Positions 38,601-47,973 of a DNA stretch of 58,321 bases are shown in pieces. Made by a program: the position numbers and the translations under genes. The DNA comes from Anaerolineae bacterium (GTDB lineage Bacteria; Chloroflexota; Anaerolineae; Aggregatilineales; Phototrophicaceae): NCBI GenBank assembly GCA_019912965.1, contig JAIOHM010000230.1, positions 1-58,321 on the forward strand, written 5' to 3'. Under the pieces are notes generated by a model. That model searched no databases, had not been told where the DNA came from, and saw nothing but the letters and a program-made list of their open reading frames with translations. Each line of letters starts with the position of its first letter. Position 1 is the stretch's first letter.

Positions 38601-41600
38601 CGCAGCGGCAAAACCGCCAGCGACATCGTTTCTGTGCTCATCAAACCCATCTGTTCCAGTTCGCTCAGACGGGTATCGGTCTGCGTATTATCAATCGTCA
38701 TCAGTGTTTCGGTAGAAACCTGTCGCCATGCCGGGAATTGTTCCGGGCTGAGTGTTACGCCAAGCAGGTTAATGTTGTTGCTGGAGTCCGACTGCCAGTT
38801 CGCCACCACTACCATCATTTCAGCATTCGGGTTCGTTGGCAGCGGCACAGCCATGAATACCTGTGTAACCTGCGGCAGCTTGAGTTGGCTCATGGCCGCC
38901 TGCACCACATCGTCCGGCGTCGAAGCGTCCGAAAGTGCGCGGCTGGTTTCATACAGAATTCGGGCTTCCTGCAAGGCTTTGTCTGTCTGGATGAACAGTC
39001 GGCGGTTGTCAATCGCTACCGCTGCGTTGTCGCCCAGTGTCGTCAGGAAGCGTTCATTATCGCTGGAGAAGTCCAGTACGCGGTCATAAACCACAACCAG
39101 CCAACCCATCAGGGTATCGCGAGCACGCAGCGGGATACACGCCACTGCCTGAATGCCCATTGCGATCAGTTCATTCCTGGTCGATTCCGACAGCCGCATC
39201 TCCTGTTCCAGATTGGAAATCATCAGCGGCGTTGGCTGGAACAATTCCTCCGGCAAATTAAACTGCTCCGGCGCAAACATGCCGCGCGCGGGTTGCAGCC
39301 CACCTGTTTCTTCATCCAGCAGCACGATGTAACCATCCAACGGCCCCAACATCATGATCTGGGCAATCGTCGCGTCCAGCGCCTCATCCAATTCGCGGGC
39401 TTCCGCCAGTGCACGGGTGGCCTCGTAAAGCGCAATCTGTTCGCGCAGGTTGTTTTGCAGCGCATTTTCCAGACCACGTAAATTGCTGATGTCCTGGAAG
39501 GCCACCACCAGATTGGTCACCTGTCCGCGTGCATCCTGAACCGGGGCCGCGTTCACCAGCAGATCGGTCTGTGTACCATCCGCATGGATGACCGCGATGT
39601 CGTCCGCAAAGGATTGCTGCCCACTGCGTGCCGCTGTATAAATCGGCATTTCGTCTTCAGGATAATGTACATTTGTCCCGGTACGAATCAGGTTATAAGT
39701 CGCCACATTAAACGCCAATCGCTGACGCATGGGCGTGCCGAGCAGCGCTTCAGCTTGCGCGTTGGCCTGGATAGGCAGATAGGTTTCCGCGTCCAGCACC
39801 ACCACACCGGTTGGCATCGTTTCCAGAATCGAGCGCAGGTATTCGCGTTCGGTTTCTGCTGCCCGGAACAAACGGCGATTATCAATAGCGACCGCTACCT
39901 GTGCCGCCAGTGTACGCACCAGTTGTTCATCATTTTCATCCAGATCAGCGCGATCTAAACCGCGCCCCACCAGCAGCGCCCCTACAATTTCATCTCCGAC
40001 ATGCACCGGGGTTGCAATATGCTTGCCCACATCTGCCAAACGCTCTGGTGAGTAGGCCATAAACGCAGGGTAACTGCTGGGGTCATTGACCAGCAGCATC
40101 CGATTTTCGCGTACACAATCCGCCGCTGAATGTTCCGCCGTCCGCAGGTTGAGAATATCATCCGGCAGCGGATCAATTTCGGAAGCTGTCTGCCACGTGA
40201 TCTTTTCCAGCAGTTCCGGGTTATCAGCATCCCGCAGCAGCAGATACCAGCGGTCATAATTGGCGGGTTCAGCCACGCGCAGGAAGACTTCGCTCAAATT
40301 GCGTTCGAAGTCTTCACCGATACGGGCTGCAAGCTGACCAACTTCCGCCAAGGCCAGCGCACGTTGGGCTTCCTGCTGCGCTTCGTCGAACAGCATACGG
40401 TTTTCAACTGCAATGGCTACCTGATCAGTCACCGCTTGCACATACCGGATGTATTGTTCGTCAAAAGCGTTCACTTCGCTAGACTCGACGATCAATACGC
40501 CGAACCAGCGCCGCTTCGAACCAACCGAAGAAACAATCGAACTCACCGCACCATCGCGTGTCAATGCCAACCGCAAACGATTCTGGTCGCCGAGTTCCAC
40601 ATCCAGATTTTTGAAGTACACCGCATCGCCCGAAGGCCCCATCAGCGCCCCGAATGGAGCAGCATCCGCATTGATGCGCTGCCCCGGTTGGGTCATGGCT
40701 TCCAGCCGTACCGTTTGTTCCCACAGATAGACAACATCAAAGTAAGCCGCATCGAAACTGGGGGTTGGCCCTGCCAGCAAAATTGAAATCTGGCTGATGC
40801 TTTCCTTCGGCTGTGCCAGATGTTCGCAGGCCGCCCGATAAACTGCGTTCGAGTCCTGCGCGGTGCTGATGGCACGGCTGGCGTTATACAGCCGCCGTGT
40901 TTCGTCCAGCGCCACTTCCGTCTGGTGCAGCAGACGCCGGTTTTCCAGCACCGTGCTCATCTGCCCGGCCAACGCTTTGTAAATTTCGTAGTCTTCTTCG
41001 GAAAGTTCACCAATTTCCAAACTGCTTAGATACAGCAGCGCTATGAGTTGGTTGGCGCTGAACAGCGGGAAAATTGCGTTGAATCCCGGCGCGATGGATG
41101 CATCCGCGATAATCTGCGGCTCACGATGTCGCAGCCGTGAAGTTAAGGGGATTTGTACGATTTCAATGTCTTGAAGTTCCTCAACGTGTCCACCTACAGA
41201 CTTCGCAACCTTATGAACACGTGTCGGCCATCCGGTCGAATCCAGTTCGCCTTCCATCAAGCCCAACTCGAACGTCAGGTTCAACTCGGTATTGGCTGCC
41301 GACACTGCACGCACCAGATCAACATAATTCAGTGCCGAGTTAATTTGTCGGCTGGAAGCATACAACCGCTCAATCTGGTCAAGGGACTGGTCGGTCTGCT
41401 GAATCAGCAAACGGTTATCAATCGCCACACCTGCCTGATCAATCAGCGCGTTATAAATGCGTTCTTCACTGTCGTTGAACTCCCGCAAATCGGGGAAGTC
41501 AATCGACAGCACACCGCGCCACTGACCACGCGCACTGAACGGAATGAACACTGCTGACCGCGCATCCAACCGCCGGTAGATCATCCGCAGATCATCATCC

Positions 41601-43981
41601 AGACGTCGGTCGCGGGCCATATCAATCACCAGCTTGACCTGGTTTTCGCGCATACTGCTCAGGAATATCGAGTCGGGCATGTAAAGCCGAATGCCTTGCA
41701 AGTCTTCCGCTTTATCCGGGCGTCCCATGAATGACCAATCCGCTCGCAGCGTCAGCCATTCCGGTGTCGTGCCCGTTTCGTAATCTTCGAATAACCAGAT
41801 TTGCCCACCGGAAGCATCCGACATGACCGAAACGATTACCGCTTGAATCACATCTTCCAATTGGTCAGCTTCGTTCAGGTGACGACTTAATTGATACAGT
41901 GTCGATGTAACCGCCAGACTGGACTGCGTTTCCTGGAACAAGCGTGCGCCTTCAATCGCCAGACCCACACGATCAGCCACCGCCCGCAAAATGGCGTGGT
42001 CGCCTTCTACAAATGGCAGTCCTTCGGGTGCGACAGCGGCAATCGTCCCAATCACTTCACCACGAATAGTGATCGGTGCGCTGATGGCTTCGATAAAACC
42101 ATCGTCATCATCTGGAATAGGCTGCACATCGACCAGATCATACTGGTACATTTCATCCAGCCCGGCTTTTTCTTCAAATTCCTGCCATGCCCCGCGTGTA
42201 AGCTGACGGTTGAGCGTTTCACTCTGCTGCAATCGCTGCTCGGATTGCGCCAAAAGTTTGCCCTTTTGCAGGGTAATGGCAATCTGATCGGCCAGCAGTT
42301 GGAACAACCGCACCATATCCGGGGTAAAGAAACGCGCACGGTTGCTGTGCAAATCCAGCGCGCCAATGACCCGTTCACCCACCATCAATGGCAGAGCCAG
42401 TTCCGACCGTGTATCCAGCAGTGACGGATTTGGTAAATACGGCTGCCCATTGGACAGGCTGGTATCTTCAATCACAATGGCTTTAAGGGTGGCTGTTGCC
42501 TGCCCCACCACCGTCCGCGACCCAACCAGAATCTTTATCTTCTGCTCCATCATGCGGCCATCATGGCTGTAGGCCAGCACCGCGTTCAGTGCAATGTCGT
42601 CAATCAGAAATACCTGCGCGTGATACAGATTGAACTCATCGCAGATCAAATCGATCAAGCGGTTGAGCAAATCATCCGCCTCGGCCAACGTCGCCGTTTC
42701 GCGGCTGATTTTGGCCGCAATTTCCAGGTTACGATGGGCGCGTTGCTGATAATCTTCCATGTCCGAAGACAACTCGTGCAGCCGGATGGAAATGCGTTTG
42801 AACGCATCAATCATCTGTCCCATCTCGTCGCCACCCGTTGGTGGTGGCAGGGTATCGTCAATTTTGCCTTCCGCCAATTGGTGCGCCATCGCCCGTGCTG
42901 CGTGCAGCGGTTCCAACCGCCCACGCAATACCCGACCGATGAAAACGCTCGTCATCGCAAATCCCATCACGACAATCGCAATAATCGCCGCAATGCCACC
43001 ATACACCCCGGTTCCTGCCAGCCCACTCGTACTAATCAGAATCAATTGCCAGGGCATATCCGGCGCACTGCCGACCTGAATCGGCAGGATGGATACCGTA
43101 CCTATGTTTAACTGTACCAGCGAAACTTCGCCGGGATTTTGTGCCAGCAGCTCACCCAATTCCGGGTCTTTTGCGGGTAGTTCCGCCACAAACATATTGC
43201 CCGAAACAATTTGTCCCGGCGCGGGTGGGGAGGCGCTGTCTGCCAGATAATTCTCCAGACTGTTCACCAGCACCCAACGAAGATCATCCCACCCCTGCAA
43301 ATCGTTCACCGTCTGCAATATCGGTTGAGCAGAAATCGTCAGTTCGATTGTGCCGAGGACATTGTTTGCCTCACTGGTCGAAAGCACCGGGACAAACAGA
43401 TTCAGTACCGGTCTGGGCAAACCACCACTCGGGTCTTCTTCCAAACGCACAATGCTCAACGTCTGCCGACTGGATTCAACGCTGCTTTTAAAAATCGGGT
43501 CGAATGAAAGTTGATTCAGTTTAAGGGTATCGTCTTCTTGCAGAACGCCATTCCGTTTGAAGACCTCTGACCAGATTGAACCTGTCGCCGTAACGTAGCG
43601 AATTCGTTCGTACAGATCGAGGTTGGCGTTCATCACCCCCAGAAAATCGCGCAGCATATTCGATTGCGCCAAAGTCGGGTTGCTCGTAGCAACTTCCGCC
43701 CGCGCCTGTCCCGCAAAGGTAATCACATCGCCAGTGCTGGCAAGCCGTTCAGCATCCAGCACCGCCTTTTCCAGGACAGCTTCAATGGTTTCGGCGCGTG
43801 CCTGCAACTGTTCACGATGTTCCTGTTCCAGCCGTACCAGTACGCTGTTGTAATACACTACGATACCCAGTACCGCGAACACCGCGAACACCCCCGCCAG
43901 AATCGGCAGCACCCGCCGCATGATCTGGCTGTGTACGGAACGTCCCTGTTTTACATTCATAAGTCGTCCGGCCTCTACCAT
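35690..43981 (-). CDS. Giant membrane hybrid histidine kinase with about nine GAF domains, PAS and two receivers
   Basis: 2763 residues. Order: TM1 (about 22-44), extracytoplasmic sensor (45-325), TM2 (about 328-350), HAMP (about 352-405), GAF-1 (about 425-590), then further GAFs joined by long helices of the type LxxQTxxxLxxxxxLY, a PAS (about 1375-1460), more GAFs to about 2180, HisKA with the phospho-His in MSHELRTPLN near 2207, HATPase (about 2310-2430), a proline-rich linker, REC-1 (about 2517-2635) and REC-2 (2645-2760). REC-1 lacks the phosphoacceptor (LIIMSATF where Asp is expected), so it is a pseudo-receiver. REC-2 is canonical (VILDLRMPEMD). It is the only kinase in the operon and presumably integrates inputs from the GAF proteins encoded upstream. 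The start may instead be ATG 43960. Confidence 0.92.
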   Translation of the reverse strand: MVEAGRLMNVKQGRSVHSQIMRRVLPILAGVFAVFAVLGIVVYYNSVLVRLEQEHREQLQARAETIEAVLEKAVLDAERLASTGDVITFAGQARAEVATSNPTLAQSNMLRDFLGVMNANLDLYERIRYVTATGSIWSEVFKRNGVLQEDDTLKLNQLSFDPIFKSSVESSRQTLSIVRLEEDPSGGLPRPVLNLFVPVLSTSEANNVLGTIELTISAQPILQTVNDLQGWDDLRWVLVNSLENYLADSASPPAPGQIVSGNMFVAELPAKDPELGELLAQNPGEVSLVQLNIGTVSILPIQVGSAPDMPWQLILISTSGLAGTGVYGGIAAIIAIVVMGFAMTSVFIGRVLRGRLEPLHAARAMAHQLAEGKIDDTLPPPTGGDEMGQMIDAFKRISIRLHELSSDMEDYQQRAHRNLEIAAKISRETATLAEADDLLNRLIDLICDEFNLYHAQVFLIDDIALNAVLAYSHDGRMMEQKIKILVGSRTVVGQATATLKAIVIEDTSLSNGQPYLPNPSLLDTRSELALPLMVGERVIGALDLHSNRARFFTPDMVRLFQLLADQIAITLQKGKLLAQSEQRLQQSETLNRQLTRGAWQEFEEKAGLDEMYQYDLVDVQPIPDDDDGFIEAISAPITIRGEVIGTIAAVAPEGLPFVEGDHAILRAVADRVGLAIEGARLFQETQSSLAVTSTLYQLSRHLNEADQLEDVIQAVIVSVMSDASGGQIWLFEDYETGTTPEWLTLRADWSFMGRPDKAEDLQGIRLYMPDSIFLSSMRENQVKLVIDMARDRRLDDDLRMIYRRLDARSAVFIPFSARGQWRGVLSIDFPDLREFNDSEERIYNALIDQAGVAIDNRLLIQQTDQSLDQIERLYASSRQINSALNYVDLVRAVSAANTELNLTFELGLMEGELDSTGWPTRVHKVAKSVGGHVEELQDIEIVQIPLTSRLRHREPQIIADASIAPGFNAIFPLFSANQLIALLYLSSLEIGELSEEDYEIYKALAGQMSTVLENRRLLHQTEVALDETRRLYNASRAISTAQDSNAVYRAACEHLAQPKESISQISILLAGPTPSFDAAYFDVVYLWEQTVRLEAMTQPGQRINADAAPFGALMGPSGDAVYFKNLDVELGDQNRLRLALTRDGAVSSIVSSVGSKRRWFGVLIVESSEVNAFDEQYIRYVQAVTDQVAIAVENRMLFDEAQQEAQRALALAEVGQLAARIGEDFERNLSEVFLRVAEPANYDRWYLLLRDADNPELLEKITWQTASEIDPLPDDILNLRTAEHSAADCVRENRMLLVNDPSSYPAFMAYSPERLADVGKHIATPVHVGDEIVGALLVGRGLDRADLDENDEQLVRTLAAQVAVAIDNRRLFRAAETEREYLRSILETMPTGVVVLDAETYLPIQANAQAEALLGTPMRQRLAFNVATYNLIRTGTNVHYPEDEMPIYTAARSGQQSFADDIAVIHADGTQTDLLVNAAPVQDARGQVTNLVVAFQDISNLRGLENALQNNLREQIALYEATRALAEARELDEALDATIAQIMMLGPLDGYIVLLDEETGGLQPARGMFAPEQFNLPEELFQPTPLMISNLEQEMRLSESTRNELIAMGIQAVACIPLRARDTLMGWLVVVYDRVLDFSSDNERFLTTLGDNAAVAIDNRRLFIQTDKALQEARILYETSRALSDASTPDDVVQAAMSQLKLPQVTQVFMAVPLPTNPNAEMMVVVANWQSDSSNNINLLGVTLSPEQFPAWRQVSTETLMTIDNTQTDTRLSELEQMGLMSTETMSLAVLPLRSGNRRIGSIWLGASEPFHHTERDLRIYRSFMEQASLRMEATRLLEQTDRRARQLSTSAQVSQIASSILDLSELMPRVVNLIRESFRYDHVQIFLMDSEQIYAELKASTGEAGKQLLAIKHKLAKGSASVIGTVTATGTPAIALDTADARFVHKPNPYLPLTRSEMALPLIVKGAVAGALDVQSNQPNAFSDEDVEVLKTLAAQISVAIDNARLFDEAQRRARDMSFLFNVTTSAAAPDKSLYESLEDVAVLVRESLDALNVAIYLVEYYEDDAGEMIGLLRAAALTGSSQPLSEVAEIVVGDPQNFIGMMAQDMTARIVTNVEQESRYLPISASARSAVAAPMVAGNQLVGVIALEDDRPNSYDHETVNLMGALTNSLSAIVQNAQLLEQVQKTNDQLRELDRLKSDFLANMSHELRTPLNSIIGFSRVILKGIDGPLTEMQEQDLSTIYNSGTHLLGLINDILDQAKISSGKMDLHSDYFDIKPVVEGVRSIGIGLIKDKPIDLRLEMASGLPKAYGDEFRTRQVLLNLVSNAAKFTQQGGIVIQVYTETDAPTGKPMVRVDVKDTGIGIAEKDMPLLFEAFQQIDSSLTRTVGGTGLGLPIAKSLIEMQGGRMLVSSEVNVGSTFSIVIPMEPTPPTISDTTLGAIPEQPKRKSLKKKTGPLPPRPIAPKSMGTAPLKPLPESQQSKPASGETNGHHSSETLETPQAQDKRAAISMANVMPIKRQILLIEDSPDMVDQYRRVLQREGFDIFAASIALEAEAMASGLRPTLIIMSATFNKGWDILKRLHERDDTRDIPVIVSSVADESAQAAEAGAFSFLPRPFTPDQLMAKVKEAEEDSKTERILIIDDQPESTRLLTQMLDDSGRYRIFQAHSGYEGVSLVARVRPNLVILDLRMPEMDGFAVLDELRANPETASIPVMVVTADTTLNSQERDHLADLTVLFKANLNQENYQEFIDGVKSHLMNGE

Positions 43982-43999
43982 GACTTAAGCCCGTCCACA

Positions 44000-46267
44000 T
44001 TATCCGTTGTCATCATCGCTGTGCCCGTTTCCATTGCCATTTCCGTTCCCGTTCGGGCGGTGAAGTCGGATGTTCACCTGTGGCGCACGCAACGCCTGTC
44101 CAACTTCGCGCACTGCCGTCCGCAAAATCTCATCAATTTCGGTCTGCGGTGTCAGTCGGGCAGCAATCGAGTTCACAATCCGTTCGCGCTCAGTTGCTTT
44201 CTGGCTTTCCTGGAACAACCGGGCATTTTCCAGGCTCACTGCCAGTCGGTTTGCCAGTTCCTGTGCCAGTTGCAATTTGTTGTCATTCAAACCTTCGGCT
44301 GGCAGTTCCCATTCCACTGCCCCCAGCATTTCGCCCCGCAGTTGAATCGGCACAGCAATCGGGATCGTCGAGTTGCGGGTAATTTCCCCCACTACGATTT
44401 TGCCCTGTGCCACAGCCCGTCGTCGCAGTTCGCTCAGGTCATTTCCAGTCACCGTTCCAGCCTCACTGGAAAGCTGCCGCTGCCGCCGACCATACACATA
44501 TTCTTGCCAGGTTTGCAGGGTTTTCTGCCGGTTGTTACGTTCGATTTCTTCCAGCCGCCGCAGCGATTCCTGGTACAACCGCGCATTTTCAATCGCTACT
44601 GCAATCTGGTCAGCCATCGTTTCCAGAATGCGGATTTCATCTTCCGCGAAGGCGTTGCGGAACTTGCTCTGTACATCCAGCGCCCCAATGATGGTATTGC
44701 CGGACTTCAGCGGAATAGCCAGTTCAGCGCGCGTCTCTGGCAGGAATTCATTCTTGCGGTGTACCGAGCTGGCCGTTGTATCACGCGCGATTACAACTTC
44801 ACCCTGCTGTGTCACCTGCCCGATGACGCTGATGCTGCCTACCGCCAGACGATGCCCACGCCCCAGCAGCATCGCGCCAACTTCACCTGTACTGGCACGT
44901 AACCCCGCGTATAAACGATCTTTATCCAGCAGGAAAATCTGTGCATGATAAATGTTCGGGAAGCGCTCGATAATCAACTGCACCACCTGATCCATCAGCA
45001 TTTGCATATTACGCTGGGTTGCCGCGAAACGGCTGATTTCCTGCGTCGCACTGATGTCACGTGTACGGGTAGCGATACGGGCTTCCAGATCATCCAGCAG
45101 ATTGCGTACCTGCACCCGCATATCGGTAAAAGCCGCCCCCAGATCACCAATCTCATCGCCACGCCCCGCGCCCGGAACTGGTTCATTGAACTGTCCCTGC
45201 GCTACAGCCTGAATCGCCCGTCGCAAACCAATCAGCGGCGGCGTAATGACCTGATTAAACAACGCCACCATAATCGCCAGCACCAGCACCAGCCCAATGC
45301 CAACTACAAATACACGCCCACCGCCAAAATAGGACAGTGCTTGCTGTGCGGGGGCGTTGGCGGGTACTTCCGTCACCAGCGCGAACAGCGTCAGGTTGGG
45401 GTTGGAAGGATTGAGAATCGGCGCATAATAACCGATGACTGCTTCGCGGCCACCACCAACATTGTAGCGCCCGATTTCGCCCTCTATATTACGGAATGCT
45501 CCGGCTACAGCAGGCGATTCATCGGATGCATCCTCCACCAATTCCTGATACTCAGCCGGGGAAATGACCAGCGAATTGCGTCCGCCAGTAGCCAGATAGC
45601 TGTACAGTGGAAACGCCGCCCCCTGAAAGTACAGATTGTTCAGCAGCACATGTTCAATGTTCAAGGTTCCAATCAGGAAACCAGCCGCAGCGCCCTGGTC
45701 ATCCAGAATCGCCTGTGTCATCTCGACCACAACCTGGTCGTCTGTATCCCGAAAAACAGTAGTACTCTGGTTACGAGCCTGCGCCAGTGCATTGGTCGCT
45801 TGAATGAAAGCGGGAGCAGCGTTCTCAAAACGCCCACCCAACAGCGCCGAAGCTCTGGTCACTTCCGTCAACACTAAACCCCGGTCATCCACCAACCGCA
45901 CACTGATAAAGTTCTGGTCACCCTGAAGCACCAGCCGCAAATCCTCAGCGGCTTCTCGAACTTCCAGCGAAAGCTGATTACCACGTTCAGCGGCAGCCAG
46001 CAAACCTTGATGGTACTCCGGCGCGGTGACAACCACATTGAGTAGGCTCTGTGCCAGTTGCAAATCCGTAGAAATAATTTCGCGCTGCCGGTTGCCATTT
46101 TCCTCGATGTAAGATTCGAGTGTTTCCCCGGTGATCTGGGTAAATCCGGATTGCAGTACTGCCGCAATCAAAAACGTTGGCAGCACCACCGCCACCACAA
46201 AGCCCGCCGTCAGTTTCAACCATAACGGCCAGGCAAAGACATTGAGAAGGTTAGTAAGGGTTTTCAT
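44000..46267 (-). CDS. Cache-HAMP-GAF sensory membrane protein without kinase
   Basis: 755 residues. TM1 about 15-37, a large extracytoplasmic double-cache-like sensor (about 40-310), TM2 about 318-340, HAMP about 342-395, a complete GAF (about 410-575), a second, divergent GAF (about 600-690). The tail matches that of its upstream neighbours (LVNSIAARLTPQTEIDEIL ending VNIRLH) and then becomes Gly/Asn-rich. There is no output domain, so it probably acts by contact with the kinase encoded 18 bp downstream, whose membrane-HAMP-GAF part it resembles. The start overlaps the preceding stop by 4 bp. GAF ligand unknown. Confidence 0.88.
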   Translation of the reverse strand: MKTLTNLLNVFAWPLWLKLTAGFVVAVVLPTFLIAAVLQSGFTQITGETLESYIEENGNRQREIISTDLQLAQSLLNVVVTAPEYHQGLLAAAERGNQLSLEVREAAEDLRLVLQGDQNFISVRLVDDRGLVLTEVTRASALLGGRFENAAPAFIQATNALAQARNQSTTVFRDTDDQVVVEMTQAILDDQGAAAGFLIGTLNIEHVLLNNLYFQGAAFPLYSYLATGGRNSLVISPAEYQELVEDASDESPAVAGAFRNIEGEIGRYNVGGGREAVIGYYAPILNPSNPNLTLFALVTEVPANAPAQQALSYFGGGRVFVVGIGLVLVLAIMVALFNQVITPPLIGLRRAIQAVAQGQFNEPVPGAGRGDEIGDLGAAFTDMRVQVRNLLDDLEARIATRTRDISATQEISRFAATQRNMQMLMDQVVQLIIERFPNIYHAQIFLLDKDRLYAGLRASTGEVGAMLLGRGHRLAVGSISVIGQVTQQGEVVIARDTTASSVHRKNEFLPETRAELAIPLKSGNTIIGALDVQSKFRNAFAEDEIRILETMADQIAVAIENARLYQESLRRLEEIERNNRQKTLQTWQEYVYGRRQRQLSSEAGTVTGNDLSELRRRAVAQGKIVVGEITRNSTIPIAVPIQLRGEMLGAVEWELPAEGLNDNKLQLAQELANRLAVSLENARLFQESQKATERERIVNSIAARLTPQTEIDEILRTAVREVGQALRAPQVNIRLHRPNGNGNGNGNGHSDDDNG

Positions 46268-47973
46268 TCCCCGCTTTGCTCCTTCTGCGCCAGCGGCTCA
46301 ACCAGCATATCTGGCTGGATATAAATATGGGTATGCACCGCGCCCAACGCTTCGTTAAAGTTCGCGGCGGCAATTTCCAGCACAGTTGTAACATCCGTTG
46401 CGCCAATCAGCAGCGCTGTAACCTCACTGGCTTTTCGTTCACGCAGTGCCTGCGCCTGACTTTGTTCAAACAACCGGGTGTTGTCCAGCGCCATCGCCAA
46501 TCGTTCTGCCACAATCTGCGCCATCTCAATTTGCTTTTCGCTCACACCCTGATCTTTGGGCACTGCAAACGACATTGCCCCAAGCGTTTGATCGCGGAAA
46601 GTGATCGGGACATTGACCACCTGTTCATCCCCGGAATTGTCGATTTGTAACTGTCCCGTTAGAAGGGTGTTGGTAATTGGCACGGGCAAATCATTTGCGG
46701 GGATGGATGTTGCTTCACCATCCAGATCAAAATCGAAACCGATAGCCTGCTTGCCGCGCCCCTGCACATAACTGCTCCAGACATCGGTCACACTGCGGCG
46801 TTCACGCTGTTGAAATTCCTGAAGCTGCCCCTGTAACCGCCCATTAGCGGTTTCCTGTTCACGCAAGCCGCGCCGCAAATCGCTGATCGTCCGCGCCTGT
46901 TGCAGCGCTGTTCCCAATTGGTCAGCCAGCAGCAGCAGCACATTCAATTCGTTCTGCGAAAACGGCGATTGTGAACTGGATTGAATGTCTATCACCCCCA
47001 TCACTTCACCAGCCACCATAATCGGCACGGCTGCCGCATAATTGGCCGCCGTCAGCATATGGGTGCGGCGCGGTGCAGCATCATCACTGCTGGTTACGGA
47101 AGGCTGCTTCAAACGTGCCGCCTCGCTCACAATACTGGTATCCCCCAAGCGTAAACCGCTGCGTACCGGGGAATCCTGCTGTACCAACCCGGTACGAACG
47201 CTCTGGCTCAACAGACCTTCTTCATCTGCCAGATAAACCTGAGCGAATAAATACTGAAAACGGTCGCGCATCAGGTTTAAAGCCTGCGTTAAAATCGCGT
47301 TTTCCTCATCGACCCGCCCCAGTTCAATCCCAAATTCCGTCACCCACTGCCGCTGTTGTATATCCACCAGTGAGGAATTAGCAATGCGTTCCAAACTGCT
47401 GGTGAATGCCAGCAAAAAAGCAGACACAAGCACAATGCAAATAACCAGCAGAGGAAGATCAGCGATGACGGCACTCGATGGAATAATCTCCAGCGCTTCC
47501 GTGATCTGAAGTTGATTAATCCCTGCCAAAATCACCGTTATTGCCAGCACCACCGTCACAAGGATCATCCCCCGGCGATCCAGCAATACACCAGCGGCCA
47601 CCAGCGGTACGACCACCATAACGATGAACGGCCCTACAATATTCGGCCCTTCCGGTGACCGGAACAACACGAACTGCACAACCGCCAGTGTCAGCATCCC
47701 TACAAACATCCAGATGGACATCCGCAAGCGCCCACTTTGGATGAGCTGGTGAATAATGCGTGTCAGCACTACTGCCAAACCAGCAGTAACAAACGTTTGA
47801 AGGCTTACAGTCTCGCCCGCAACTGCGCGCAAAACCGAAACCAATAACCATATCAACAGGGCGGCCACAATCACCCAGTTAATCGCCAACAGCATCGTCG
47901 CCCGCTGGCGGTCAATTGGGTTCAGATACACATGCCGGATGGTGAACAGCCTCCGGCGCAAACGGCTAATCAT
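46264..47973 (-). CDS. Six-TM GAF-domain sensory protein (third of three)
   Basis: 569 residues. Six hydrophobic spans in the first 195 residues (from RATMLLAINWVIVAALLIWLL), then a coiled-coil linker, a GAF domain (about 215-375), a second divergent GAF (about 390-500), and a C-terminal partial GAF start (SEVTALLIGATDVTTVLEIAA, ending THIYIQ). No kinase or receiver. The six-TM part resembles MASE-type membrane sensors in hydropathy but I cannot name a family. Overlaps its neighbours by 8 bp (upstream) and 4 bp (downstream), implying coupled, stoichiometric synthesis. Confidence 0.85.
   Translation of the reverse strand: MISRLRRRLFTIRHVYLNPIDRQRATMLLAINWVIVAALLIWLLVSVLRAVAGETVSLQTFVTAGLAVVLTRIIHQLIQSGRLRMSIWMFVGMLTLAVVQFVLFRSPEGPNIVGPFIVMVVVPLVAAGVLLDRRGMILVTVVLAITVILAGINQLQITEALEIIPSSAVIADLPLLVICIVLVSAFLLAFTSSLERIANSSLVDIQQRQWVTEFGIELGRVDEENAILTQALNLMRDRFQYLFAQVYLADEEGLLSQSVRTGLVQQDSPVRSGLRLGDTSIVSEAARLKQPSVTSSDDAAPRRTHMLTAANYAAAVPIMVAGEVMGVIDIQSSSQSPFSQNELNVLLLLADQLGTALQQARTISDLRRGLREQETANGRLQGQLQEFQQRERRSVTDVWSSYVQGRGKQAIGFDFDLDGEATSIPANDLPVPITNTLLTGQLQIDNSGDEQVVNVPITFRDQTLGAMSFAVPKDQGVSEKQIEMAQIVAERLAMALDNTRLFEQSQAQALRERKASEVTALLIGATDVTTVLEIAAANFNEALGAVHTHIYIQPDMLVEPLAQKEQSGE

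Noticed and set aside
38054..39481. 475-codon plus-strand ORF opposite the giant kinase
   Set aside because: His/Arg/Gln-rich antisense translation of GAF-coding DNA; no motif and no ribosome site.
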